Positions 1-7,076 are shown, counted from the stretch's first letter. The stretch: 11,136 nt of DNA from an uncultured Collinsella sp. (GCA_900542085.1 UQMK01000044.1:1-11136), one strand, 5' to 3'. Translations and numbers: made by a program. The notes: generated by a model not told the origin, from the sequence alone.

Positions 1-23
1 TCGATCGCGAGTTCCGCACGAGC

Positions 24-48
24 CGGAGAGCACTTAATGTGCTCTCCG
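24..48 (-). terminator. Hairpin downstream of the helicase gene, possible terminator
   Basis: A perfect 10-bp inverted repeat (CGGAGAGCAC / GTGCTCTCCG) surrounds a 5-base loop TTAAT, about 60 bases past the helicase stop codon. Neither side has a T-run, so it is not a classical intrinsic terminator. It may act as a transcript 3'-end stabiliser or a weak terminator. The gene to its left is outside the window, so it could instead belong to that gene. The rest of bases 1-109 holds nothing else I can support. Confidence 0.4.
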
Positions 49-109
49 TGCGAGCAGGACTGCCCGAGCAGGCGATGTTGCCCCATACGCCCGCCCAGGT
101 CCGCCGGGA

Positions 110-3010
110 TTATGACAGCTTGACGATCGGAGCGAATCCCTTCATGAGCTTTTTGGTCTGGCCGGTCTTTTCGAACTGGACCTCGATCATGTCTCCGGCG
201 ACCGAGATCACGGTACCCGTGCCAAAGGTCTTATGGCTCACGGTATCGCCCGCGGCAAAGTCCTGCGATGCGCTGGCGCGATCGACCTTGCGCTCCACCG
301 TCGGGGACACCTTGGACGACGGCTTTTTGGCTCGCGGCGCGCCCGAGCCAAAGGTCGAGGCAACACGGCCGGCGTCGGGCGAGACCCCACGATGGCGCTC
401 GGTCCCGTAGCTGCTGCCGCCAAAGAAATCGTCAAAGCTCGATCCACCGCGCGAACCGGAACCGCCGGTCGAGCGCGTATGCGAGCCAAACACCTTGCCG
501 CCATACATATCCGAGCCCATGCCCGAGCCAAAGGTGCCGTGACGGTCGCCGCGCTTCTCCCAGCCCGTGCCTTCAAAACCGGCAGAACCGATACCGCTAA
601 ACTCGATATCCTCAAACGGAATCTCATTGAGGAAGCGCGAGCGCGGGTTGGCAGAGGTCGAGCCGTAGGTGCGACGCGTGGCCGCATAGGTCAGGAACAG
701 GCGCTTGCGGGCGCGCGTGATGGCGACGTAGGCCAGGCGACGCTCCTCCTCAAGCTTACCCGGGTCATCGCTGCCGCCAAAGTCGTGCACGTGCGGGAAG
801 ATGCCCTCCTCCATGCCGGCCACGAACACCGCCGGGAACTCCAGGCCCTTGGCGGAGTGGATGGTCATCATGGTGATGGCATGCGTCTCGCCGGCCAGGG
901 AATCCAAGTCGGAGCGCAGGGCCAGCCACTCCATGAGTGCCGGCAGCGCCTTACAGGTGAGCGGACCGTAGGTGCGCTCAATCTCGTCGGCATGCACGGC
1001 ACCCGCCGGCATCTCCGTCGGCGCGGCATACGCGTTGCCCGCGATGGCAGCAGCCAGGGCATCCTGCGGAGACAGCGCCGGAGCAGCCAGACTATCGAGC
1101 GGATTGGAGCCCGCGGCATCGCGCGCGCCGACGAGTGCCTCAAACGAGGATGCCGGGGCAGATGGCCCCGGTTCGGGCGCAGGCGCGCTCACCACGACGG
1201 GCTCGGGCTCGGCGCCGGCAGGCACGTCGGCAACACCGGCTGCGCGCAGCTCTTCCAAGCTCTCGAGCGTACCCTCGATGTCCTCGTGCGTCTCCTCAAA
1301 TTCGGCAGCGACGCCCAGGAATTCCTGGATGTTCTCGGCGCGGCTCTCGGACTCCATGGTACCCTCGGCGCGGAAAGCCTGCAGCAGGCCCGTCTTATCG
1401 ACAATCATCTCGACAACGTCCTTGAGCTCGCCGTCCATGCGGCGACCCTCGCGCACCAGCGACACAAAGCTCGACAGGCCGTTGCGCACCTTGGCGCTAA
1501 ACATGCCGGTTTCGGCACACGCGATCTCGCAAGCCTGGAAGAACGAGCAGCGGTTGTCGCGCGCCAGCTGCTCGATCTTTTGGATCGAGGTGGAACCGAT
1601 GCCGCGGCGCGGTGTGTTGATGACGCGCTTGACGCTCATCTCGTCGGCCGGGTTCACGATCATCTTAAGGTAGGCCATGACGTCGCGGATCTCGGCACGG
1701 TCGAAGAATCGCGTGCCGCCCACGATCTTGTAGGGCACGCCCGCGCGCAGGAACATATCTTCGAGGATACGCGACTGGGCGTTGGTGCGATAGAACACGG
1801 CGATGTCGTCGTAGCTCGTGCCTTTGGCATGCAGTTTCTCGATCTCGCCGGCAATCCAGCGACCCTCGTCGCGTTCGTCGCTCGCCTGGAAGGCCTGGAT
1901 CTTCTCGCCATCGCCCTCGGCCGTAAACAGGCGCTTGTCCTTGCGCTGCGAGTTGTGGCGCACCACGGCGTTGGCGGCGCTCAGGATGTGACCCGTAGAG
2001 CGATAGTTCTGCTCCAGCTTGACGGTCTTGCAGTTTTTAAAGTCCTTCTCAAAGTCCAGGATGTTGGTGATGTCGGCGCCACGCCAGCTGTAAATGGACT
2101 GGTCATCGTCGCCCACGACCATGAGGTTTTGGTACTTAGCGGCCAGCAGGTTGGCGATTTCGTACTGGACGTGGTTGGTGTCCTGATACTCGTCGACGCT
2201 AATGTAGCGGAAGCGCTCTTGGTACTTATCGAGCACCTCGGGACGGGTGCGCAGCAGCTCGAGCGCGCGCACGAGCAGGTCGTCAAAGTCCATCGCATTG
2301 GCGGCGCGCAGGCGGCGCTCCAGCTCTAGGTAGACCTGCGCGGCCTTTTTGTCGTTGGGGCTATCGGCGCTCTTGAGCATGTCCTCGGGGCCGATCATGG
2401 CGTTTTTGGCCGAGCTAATCTTGCTGCGGATCATGTTGATGGGGAACTGCTTTTGCTCGATGCCGAGCGCCTGCATAATGTCGCGCACCATGCGCTTTGA
2501 GTCATCGTCATCGTAGATGGTGAACTGGCCGGTGTAGCCCAACAGGTCGGCGTCCTCGCGCAGCATGCGCACGCACATAGCATGGAAGGTGCACACCCAC
2601 ATGCCACGGGTGCCGCTGGGAATGAGTGCCGCCAGACGCTCGCGCATCTCTGCCGCGGCCTTGTTGGTAAACGTAATGGCAAGAACCTGCCAAGGCTTAA
2701 CACCCAGGTCGCCGAGCATATGTGCGATGCGGAAGGTCAAGACGCGGGTCTTGCCCGAGCCGGCGCCGGCGAGCACCAGCAACGGGCCCTCGGTGGACAG
2801 GACCGCCTCGCGCTGGGCGGGATTAAGGCTGTCGATGTCGACGAGCGGTTTGGCGGGCTTGGGCGCCGGCGCGGGAGCGTCGTAGATGTCGAGCGGAACG
2901 AGCTCGGGCTCCGGCGCAGCGGGGGCGGTGTATGCATCGAGCGGCACGGGTTCCGGCGCGGGCGGTACGGGTACCGCGGCGTTCTTTTCCCAGGGCAGGG
3001 GCTGGGTCAT
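110..3010 (-). CDS. pcrA: UvrD/PcrA-type ATP-dependent 3'-5' DNA helicase
   Basis: This superfamily 1A helicase unwinds DNA using ATP, in repair, removal of RecA filaments and transcription-replication conflict. The SF1 motifs appear in order: Q motif LNPAQREAV (residues 62-70), Walker A GAGSGKT (82-88, K87), Ia ITFTNKAAAEMRER (112-125), Walker B DEYQD (273-277), III GDDDQSIYSWRGA (300-312), IV LEQNYRST (332-339), V TIHSAKGLEF (from 716) and VI EERRLAYVAITRARK (755-769). The C-terminus (about 918-963) resembles the Tudor-like RNA-polymerase-binding domain known from PcrA. I start at the ATG at 3010 because GAGGAG sits 6 bases upstream; an in-frame ATG at 3094 would add 28 Arg-rich residues without such a site. 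At 966 aa it is longer than the usual 720-780. The excess lies in an Ala/Pro-rich N-terminus, an insertion at about 588-676 and a Gly/Ser-rich linker at about 803-915. It appears monocistronic. The choice between the names PcrA and UvrD is conventional. Confidence 0.97.
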   Translation of the reverse strand: MTQPLPWEKNAAVPVPPAPEPVPLDAYTAPAAPEPELVPLDIYDAPAPAPKPAKPLVDIDSLNPAQREAVLSTEGPLLVLAGAGSGKTRVLTFRIAHMLGDLGVKPWQVLAITFTNKAAAEMRERLAALIPSGTRGMWVCTFHAMCVRMLREDADLLGYTGQFTIYDDDDSKRMVRDIMQALGIEQKQFPINMIRSKISSAKNAMIGPEDMLKSADSPNDKKAAQVYLELERRLRAANAMDFDDLLVRALELLRTRPEVLDKYQERFRYISVDEYQDTNHVQYEIANLLAAKYQNLMVVGDDDQSIYSWRGADITNILDFEKDFKNCKTVKLEQNYRSTGHILSAANAVVRHNSQRKDKRLFTAEGDGEKIQAFQASDERDEGRWIAGEIEKLHAKGTSYDDIAVFYRTNAQSRILEDMFLRAGVPYKIVGGTRFFDRAEIRDVMAYLKMIVNPADEMSVKRVINTPRRGIGSTSIQKIEQLARDNRCSFFQACEIACAETGMFSAKVRNGLSSFVSLVREGRRMDGELKDVVEMIVDKTGLLQAFRAEGTMESESRAENIQEFLGVAAEFEETHEDIEGTLESLEELRAAGVADVPAGAEPEPVVVSAPAPEPGPSAPASSFEALVGARDAAGSNPLDSLAAPALSPQDALAAAIAGNAYAAPTEMPAGAVHADEIERTYGPLTCKALPALMEWLALRSDLDSLAGETHAITMMTIHSAKGLEFPAVFVAGMEEGIFPHVHDFGGSDDPGKLEEERRLAYVAITRARKRLFLTYAATRRTYGSTSANPRSRFLNEIPFEDIEFSGIGSAGFEGTGWEKRGDRHGTFGSGMGSDMYGGKVFGSHTRSTGGSGSRGGSSFDDFFGGSSYGTERHRGVSPDAGRVASTFGSGAPRAKKPSSKVSPTVERKVDRASASQDFAAGDTVSHKTFGTGTVISVAGDMIEVQFEKTGQTKKLMKGFAPIVKLS

Positions 3011-3071
3011 GGGCGACTCCTCATCTGACGGACGGCGCGCCTGCGGGCGGCGCCATAGTTTGAGCCGTACC

Positions 3072-3102
3072 AGTATACCGAGCCGCGCGGACACCGACGC
3101 AA
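3072..3102 (-). promoter_or_regulatory. Candidate sigma-70 promoter of the helicase gene
   Basis: On the minus strand a TATACT hexamer (3072-3077), one base off the -10 consensus, lies about 60 bases before the chosen ATG. A weak TTGCGT at 3097-3102 could be the -35 box, but the 19-base spacing is wide. Only the -10 is convincing. Nothing else is evident in the rest of this upstream stretch (3103-3218). Confidence 0.35.
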
Positions 3103-3218
3103 ATCACACCACGACTCCGTGCGCCACCGTCAGGCCCGCCCCAGCGGATTTGGTGCATTGGGGGGCCACCGATGTCATGGCAGCAGCGAGCGGCGGTCAG
3201 AGCGAACAAATTGGCATG

Positions 3219-3260
3219 AAAAGGGGGCGGCATAGACCTTTTGGTCATGCCACCCCCTTT
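3219..3260 (-). terminator. Intrinsic terminator of uppP
   Basis: On the minus strand, 44 bases past the uppP stop, a long stem pairs AAAGGGGG with CCCCCTTT, then ATGCC/GGCAT and GACC/GGTC around a 4-base loop, with one C/A mismatch and one bulged base. It ends in TTTT on the minus strand. The position and strength fit the end of the uppP transcript and would insulate the helicase gene from read-through. Confidence 0.8.
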
Positions 3261-3304
3261 GAATGACAAGTTGTCGCTCTGGTCGCCGCGCAGCGTCAAC
3301 CAAG

Positions 3305-4279
3305 TTACAGGCCGAGCATAGGCTCCAGGACAAAGAAGTACGCGAGCACCACGATGCCCAGGATGATGCGGTAGACGCCGAAGCACTTGAAGTCGTGACG
3401 GCGCACGAAGCCCATAAGCCACTTGATGGCAATGAGCGACACCACAAAGGCGACGACGCAGCCCACGCCCAGGATGGCGATTTCGTTGGTGCCGAACGTG
3501 CCGCCCTTAATAAAGTACTTGACCAGCTTGAGCGCACTCGCGCCAAACATGACGGGAATGGCCAGGAAGAACGTAAACTTGGACGCCACCGAACGCGTGC
3601 AGCCCAAAAGCAGGCCGCCGATGATCGTGGAGCCGGAGCGCGATGTGCCCGGAATCAGCGAAAGCACCTGGAAGCAACCGATACCCAGCGCGGTCTTCCA
3701 GCTCAGATCCTCGAGCGTAGTGATGGAGCCAAAGTCCAAGCTATCGTCATCGTCTGCGGCGGCAGTCGCAGCGGGCGCGGCAAAATGCGCACCGGCGGGA
3801 CGTCCGCCCGCCACCACGGCACGCGAACCAAACGAACCGGCAAGAGCAGCCTGGTCGCGCTTGTTCGCGCGCCAGTTCTCGATCACGATAAACAGCACGC
3901 CGTACACAATGAGCGCCAACGCCACGACGGGAGCATTGTAGAAATGCTCCTCCATCCAGTCGTTAAGCGGCAGACCGATCGCCGCGGCGGGAATGCAGCC
4001 GAGCACAATCTTGCCCCATAGCACCCAGGTGTCGCGACGGCCCTCCTTGCCCTTGCTGGGAGAAAACGGGTTGAGGTCGTAGAAGAACAAAACGCAGACG
4101 GCCAAAATGGCGCCAAGCTGAATCACGACCAGGAACATATTCCAGAACGTCTCGCTCACGTTCATCTTGACGAACTCGTCCACCAAGATCATGTGACCGG
4201 TCGACGAAACAGGCAGCCATTCGGTGATGCCCTCGACCAGGCCCATGAAGGCAGATTTTAGAAGCTCAATGATATCCAA
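3305..4279 (-). CDS. uppP: Undecaprenyl-diphosphate phosphatase (BacA/UppP family)
   Basis: This integral membrane enzyme dephosphorylates undecaprenyl diphosphate to the monophosphate, recycling the lipid carrier for peptidoglycan and other wall polymers; raised levels give bacitracin resistance. Both family signatures are present: EGITEWLPVSSTGH (E16, E20, H29) and PGTSRSGST (210-218, R214). Several hydrophobic helices follow, at about 45-67, 113-134, 219-255 and 265-320. I choose a TTG start at 4279, because GAGGGGG lies 5 bases upstream and the protein then begins (M)DIIELLKSAFMGLVEGITEW, the normal N-terminus. Starting at the first ATG (4528) would add 83 non-homologous residues. The 324-aa length exceeds the usual 265-280 because of a hydrophilic insert at about 138-190 containing an Ala-rich run and DDDD. 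It is divergent from the universal stress gene and has its own terminator. Confidence 0.96.
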   Translation of the reverse strand: MDIIELLKSAFMGLVEGITEWLPVSSTGHMILVDEFVKMNVSETFWNMFLVVIQLGAILAVCVLFFYDLNPFSPSKGKEGRRDTWVLWGKIVLGCIPAAAIGLPLNDWMEEHFYNAPVVALALIVYGVLFIVIENWRANKRDQAALAGSFGSRAVVAGGRPAGAHFAAPAATAAADDDDSLDFGSITTLEDLSWKTALGIGCFQVLSLIPGTSRSGSTIIGGLLLGCTRSVASKFTFFLAIPVMFGASALKLVKYFIKGGTFGTNEIAILGVGCVVAFVVSLIAIKWLMGFVRRHDFKCFGVYRIILGIVVLAYFFVLEPMLGL

Positions 4280-4284
4280 AGGGA

Positions 4285-4291
4285 CCCCCTC
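4285..4291 (-). promoter_or_regulatory. Ribosome binding site deciding the uppP TTG start
   Basis: GAGGGGG on the minus strand sits 5 bases before the TTG codon at 4279. No ATG or GTG nearby gives the expected protein N-terminus, so this site decides the start. Confidence 0.7.
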
Positions 4292-4416
4292 GTTAGACAC
4301 CCGCCGATATTGTTCTGCGGACGGTGCGGGCGATGTCCCATTATCAACCGTTGGCGGCGCGCCTGCGCCTACCCTTACCAAAAAACTCGCCCGTTCACAG
4401 AATTGCGAGCGGTCAA

Positions 4417-4437
4417 ACCCAAATCCTTGGGTATAAC
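4417..4437. promoter_or_regulatory. Inverted repeat overlapping a -10-like box in the uppP/usp divergent region
   Basis: The 247-base spacer between the divergent uppP and stress-protein genes holds a 6-bp inverted repeat, ACCCAA-N4-TTGGGT (4417-4432). It overlaps by one base a plus-strand TATAAC (4432-4437), a plausible -10 for the stress gene. I find no good -35 at 16-18 bases, so the promoter call is weak. If both elements are real, the repeat would be placed to act as an operator. Confidence 0.3.
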
Positions 4438-4526
4438 TGCAACAAGATAAAGTGTCCGGCGGCCACGCATCCGCGCCCGCCCGACGCACGAGCCCCGCGC
4501 CCGTGCGATAGACCAAGGAGGAAACC

Positions 4527-4964
4527 ATGAACGAGGGCTATACCAAGGTATTTGTTTCGCTCGACGGTACTGAGCAGCAGGATTTTGTGCTCGCACGCGC
4601 CATCAAGGTCGCCGCGAACAACGGCGCCAAGCTGATTATCGGCCACGTTATCGATTCCACGGCACTCGAGAGCGCTGGTTCCTATCCGGTCGATCTGGTC
4701 AACGGACTGGAGGAGGCATTTAAGAACTCCATCGCCAAGCAGCTCGAAGAGGCCAAGGCCAATCCCGATATTCCCGAGGTCGAGGTCATGATTCGCGCCG
4801 GCCGTATTCGCGAGACGCTCAAAGACGAGATGCTCGACGTGGTGAAGCCCGACCTGGTGCTCTGCGGCGCACGCGGCCTGTCCTCGATCAAGTATGCGCT
4901 CCTGGGTTCGATTTCGACGTTCCTGCTGCGCAATACGGACTGCGACATCTTGGTCGTGAAGTAG
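4527..4964 (+). CDS. Universal stress protein (UspA family), single domain
   Basis: This is a 145-aa single Usp domain, the normal length for the family. The N-terminal strand KVFVSLDGTEQQDF (residues 7-20) and the C-terminal strand CDILVVK are typical. The nucleotide-binding signature G-2x-G-9x-G-S/T is complete: GARG at 114-117, then nine residues, then GS at 127-128. It is therefore predicted to be of the ATP-binding type. Such proteins are cytosolic dimers linked to survival under starvation, oxidative or envelope stress; the exact role is unknown. AAGGAGG lies 5 bases before the ATG. The gene stands alone, divergent from uppP and followed by a terminator. Confidence 0.93.
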   Translation: MNEGYTKVFVSLDGTEQQDFVLARAIKVAANNGAKLIIGHVIDSTALESAGSYPVDLVNGLEEAFKNSIAKQLEEAKANPDIPEVEVMIRAGRIRETLKDEMLDVVKPDLVLCGARGLSSIKYALLGSISTFLLRNTDCDILVVK

Positions 4965-4977
4965 CGTTGCTCCCACC

Positions 4978-5070
4978 GGCCGCGGGGCCTGCGGGGTTTC
5001 CACGGGCACGTCCTCGCCGCGTTGCGGCTGCGGGATGTGCCCTTAGGGAACCCCTCCCGGCCCCGCGGCC
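4978..5070. repeat. Long nested inverted repeat (about 93 nt) of unknown function
   Basis: Just past the stress-protein stop codon four helical segments nest symmetrically: GGCCGCGGGGCC (4978-4989) with 5059-5070, GGGGTTTCC (4993-5001) with GGGAACCCC (5046-5054, one G-U pair), GGGCAC (5004-5009) with GTGCCC (5037-5042), and GCCGC (5016-5020) with GCGGC (5024-5028) around a GTT loop. Small internal loops separate them. It has no T-run and a separate terminator lies downstream. It could be a dispersed palindromic element, a structured 3' UTR or a small RNA. Only one copy is visible here. Confidence 0.6.
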
Positions 5071-5103
5071 TTCGCAGCCTTACTTCAACGAGTTGTCTGA
5101 TAG

Positions 5104-5145
5104 AAAAATGGCGTGCCGCCCCGTTTGGGGCGGCACGTTTTGTTT
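5104..5145. terminator. Bidirectional intrinsic terminator
   Basis: A perfect 11-bp stem CGTGCCGCCCC / GGGGCGGCACG (5112-5122 and 5127-5137) with loop GTTT is followed on the plus strand by TTTTGTTT, ending the stress-protein transcript. On the minus strand TTTTT follows after three bases, so it can also end the convergent kinase transcript. Confidence 0.88.
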
Positions 5146-5238
5146 GGACTGCACGTTTTTGTTATGGGAGATTCATTTGAGCCTCATAGCTATGTTCACG
5201 TTCGAGAACACAGCCGTCCGCACCGCAAGACGGCCCGG

Positions 5239-6282
5239 CTACTCAAAGTATTGGAATTTGTTGGTCGAGAAGGCAAACGTGACGACAAAGCCTTCGCCGG
5301 AGTCGGATGCTGCGGTGACGTCGATGCCCATCTTGGAGCACAGGCGCGCCACCAGGTAGAGGCCAATACCTGTTGCACGCTTGGTGGTGCGGCCGTTATC
5401 GCCGGTAAAGCCCTTCTCGAACACGCGCGGCAGGTCGGCCGCGCTCACGCCGCAGCCGTTGTCCGCGACGGTGAGCTCAATGCGTTCGCTCGCCAGGCCC
5501 TCGTCCAGCAACGCGCCCGAAAACACGATCTTTGCGCCGTCCTCACGCGCATATTTAATGCTGTTCTGAATGAGCTGGCCCAGAATGAACTCAAGCCACT
5601 TCTCGTCGGTAAAGACCTCGAAGTCGAGGTTCTCGCACACCGGGGCCACGTGCGCCGCAATGAGCTCGCGCGCGTTAGCTTTAATCGCGCCCGTCACCAA
5701 GGTCTTGAGATCCCAGCGGCGAATCAGGTAGTCGCGTTCCACAACTTCCGAGCGCGCGTAGTACAGCGCCTGGTCGATATAGCGCTCCACGCGAGCCAAC
5801 TCACGGCCCAGGTCATCCACACGAGACAGGTCGTCTTCGCTGCCATCCAGGTTTTCCAAAATTAGATGAGCCGCCGCCAGGGGCAGTTTGGCCTCGTGGA
5901 CCCAGCTCTCGATATAGTCGCGATAGTCATCGGTCTGACGCCGGCCTTCGGCAACCTCGTCGCAAGCGGCTTTGCCCACCCGGCGCAAGACCTCGTACTC
6001 GAGCTCGCCCTCGGCATAGGTCGGGCATTGCACCATCTCCTGCACCCATGCGGGGCTCTCGAGCTCCTCGGCCGCGCGCTCCAGCTGACGCAGAAAACGG
6101 CGGCGACGCGCGTACTCGACCACGATGCTGAGCATACCAAAGATAAAGGAAACGCCGACCGCCACGACCACAATAGATGTCGAAGCACCGGCGACCGTCA
6201 GCACAAAGCAGCTCAGCAGCACGCCGCACGTCCACACGGCGACGGGAAGCAGCGCATCTTTAAAGAATTTGCCAAACGACAT
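5239..6282 (-). CDS. Sensor histidine kinase, intramembrane-sensing (BceS-like)
   Basis: This membrane kinase autophosphorylates on histidine and passes the phosphate to the regulator encoded just upstream. Two hydrophobic helices near the N-terminus (about 11-31 and 36-56) are joined by only a few residues, so there is almost no extracellular domain. That is the layout of intramembrane-sensing kinases of the BceS type. The phospho-acceptor motif is WVHEAKLP (H129), followed by the N box QLIQNSIKYA (N240), G1 DNGCGV (274-279), the F region VFEKGFTG and G2 TGIGLYL (304-310). All catalytic boxes are intact; length 347 aa. The ATG lies 9 bases after the regulator's stop with AGGGG upstream, so the two are co-transcribed. 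Bce-type kinases normally depend on a BceAB transporter for sensing, and none is adjacent. The signal is unknown; cell-envelope antibiotics are the family precedent. Confidence 0.93.
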   Translation of the reverse strand: MSFGKFFKDALLPVAVWTCGVLLSCFVLTVAGASTSIVVVAVGVSFIFGMLSIVVEYARRRRFLRQLERAAEELESPAWVQEMVQCPTYAEGELEYEVLRRVGKAACDEVAEGRRQTDDYRDYIESWVHEAKLPLAAAHLILENLDGSEDDLSRVDDLGRELARVERYIDQALYYARSEVVERDYLIRRWDLKTLVTGAIKANARELIAAHVAPVCENLDFEVFTDEKWLEFILGQLIQNSIKYAREDGAKIVFSGALLDEGLASERIELTVADNGCGVSAADLPRVFEKGFTGDNGRTTKRATGIGLYLVARLCSKMGIDVTAASDSGEGFVVTFAFSTNKFQYFE

Positions 6283-6291
6283 AGCCGGCCC

Positions 6292-6963
6292 CTAGACCGA
6301 ATAGCCTTGGCCGCGATGCGTCGTCAAATACCCCTTGATGCCGATTTTTTCGAGCGTGGTGCGCAGGCGGTTGATGTTGACGGTGAGCGTATTGTCGTCC
6401 ACGAAGGCGTCGGAGTCCCACAGGTCCTGCATGATGGCCGAGCGCGAAACAATCTTGCCCGCGCGACTCAGAAGCAGTGAGAGGATACGCAGTTCGTTTT
6501 TGGTGAGCTCGGTGCTAGTGCCGGTTTGCGTGTTGGTGACCATTGAGCGGGCGAGGTCGAGCTCCAGCCCCTTGTGGACAAGTGTACTGCGCTCGCCTGC
6601 CGCCGCGGTGCGACGCAGCAGTGCGTTGATGCGCGCCACAAGCACGCGCGCGCTGTAGGGCTTGGGAACAAAGTCGTCCGCGCCGAGCGTCATGGCCATG
6701 ACTTCGTCGATCTCGGTCGTGCGCGACGTGAGAACGATGATGGGGACCTCGGATTCGCGACGGACCTCATGGCAGATATGCTGGCCGTCCTTGACGGGAA
6801 GCGTGAGGTCGAGCAGCACCAGGTCGGGCGCGGCGGCGAGAATATCGCGCGAGACATGCTCAAACGATTCGCAGGCCTCGATTTCAAACCCGGCGCGGGC
6901 AAGAATGTCGACAAGCTCACGACGAATGGGCTCGTCGTCCTCAACGACATAGATCAGCGCCAT
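6292..6963 (-). CDS. OmpR-family response regulator (BceR-like)
   Basis: This cytosolic DNA-binding regulator is paired with the kinase that follows it. The receiver domain (1-118) has acidic residues D9/D10, phospho-acceptor D52 in LLDLTLP, T79 in VLTSR and K101 in VPKPYSAR. A winged-helix DNA-binding domain fills about 127-223, with TELTKNELRILSLL, the recognition-helix region DDNTLTVNINRLR and the wing GYLTTHRGQGYSV. I start at the ATG at 6963 (223 aa) because GGGAGG lies 4 bases before it; the in-frame ATG at 6975 partly overlaps that ribosome binding site and would add only MGGH. It is the first gene of a two-gene operon. The targets are unknown, since no ABC transporter genes flank it. 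Confidence 0.95.
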   Translation of the reverse strand: MALIYVVEDDEPIRRELVDILARAGFEIEACESFEHVSRDILAAAPDLVLLDLTLPVKDGQHICHEVRRESEVPIIVLTSRTTEIDEVMAMTLGADDFVPKPYSARVLVARINALLRRTAAAGERSTLVHKGLELDLARSMVTNTQTGTSTELTKNELRILSLLLSRAGKIVSRSAIMQDLWDSDAFVDDNTLTVNINRLRTTLEKIGIKGYLTTHRGQGYSV

Positions 6964-7005
6964 GTGTCCTCCCATTTCGCGTAACTTGCACCTTCCACAC
7001 CATTA

Positions 7006-7041
7006 TGCCCACGGCGTCGCGGCGATACGACCCCGTGGGCA
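7006..7041. promoter_or_regulatory. Inverted repeat upstream of the response-regulator gene
   Basis: A perfect 9-bp inverted repeat TGCCCACGG / CCGTGGGCA (7006-7014 and 7033-7041) has a further inner GTCG/CGAC pair. It lies 43 bases before the regulator's ATG. It could be an operator, for example for autoregulation, or a leader hairpin. Bce-type regulators usually bind inverted repeats, but I cannot match this to a known site. No clear -35/-10 pair is visible beside it. Confidence 0.35.
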
Positions 7042-7076
7042 CCTAATATGACAAAAGTGTTCGGTAGCCTTGAGAG

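Noticed and set aside
233..2329. 698-codon plus-strand open frame antisense to the helicase gene
   Set aside because: It lies wholly within the helicase, which has every family motif. Its translation is an Arg/His/Leu-rich string with no recognisable domain, as expected for the opposite strand of a high-GC gene.
3264..3274. GACAAGTTGTC short palindrome after uppP
   Set aside because: Five-base arms only, in a 3' region just before a much stronger terminator. No reason to assign a function.
3021..3422. Minus-strand open frame between uppP and the helicase gene
   Set aside because: It reads through the uppP 3' end and its terminator hairpin and has Arg/Pro-rich content without any motif. An ATG inside the hairpin has a GGGGGTGG before it, but the sequence is better explained as a terminator.
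4403..4437. TTGCGA and TATAAC as a promoter pair for the stress gene
   Set aside because: The 23-base spacing is too wide for a sigma-70 promoter, so only the -10-like box is mentioned.
4280..4528. 83-residue N-terminal extension of UppP from the first ATG
   Set aside because: The added residues are not membrane-like and resemble no family sequence. They would overlap the promoter region of the divergent gene, whereas the TTG at 4279 has a good ribosome binding site and the expected N-terminus.
5113..5865. Plus-strand open frame beginning in the terminator and running antisense to the kinase
   Set aside because: It starts inside a terminator stem and covers the conserved kinase ATP-binding region on the other strand.
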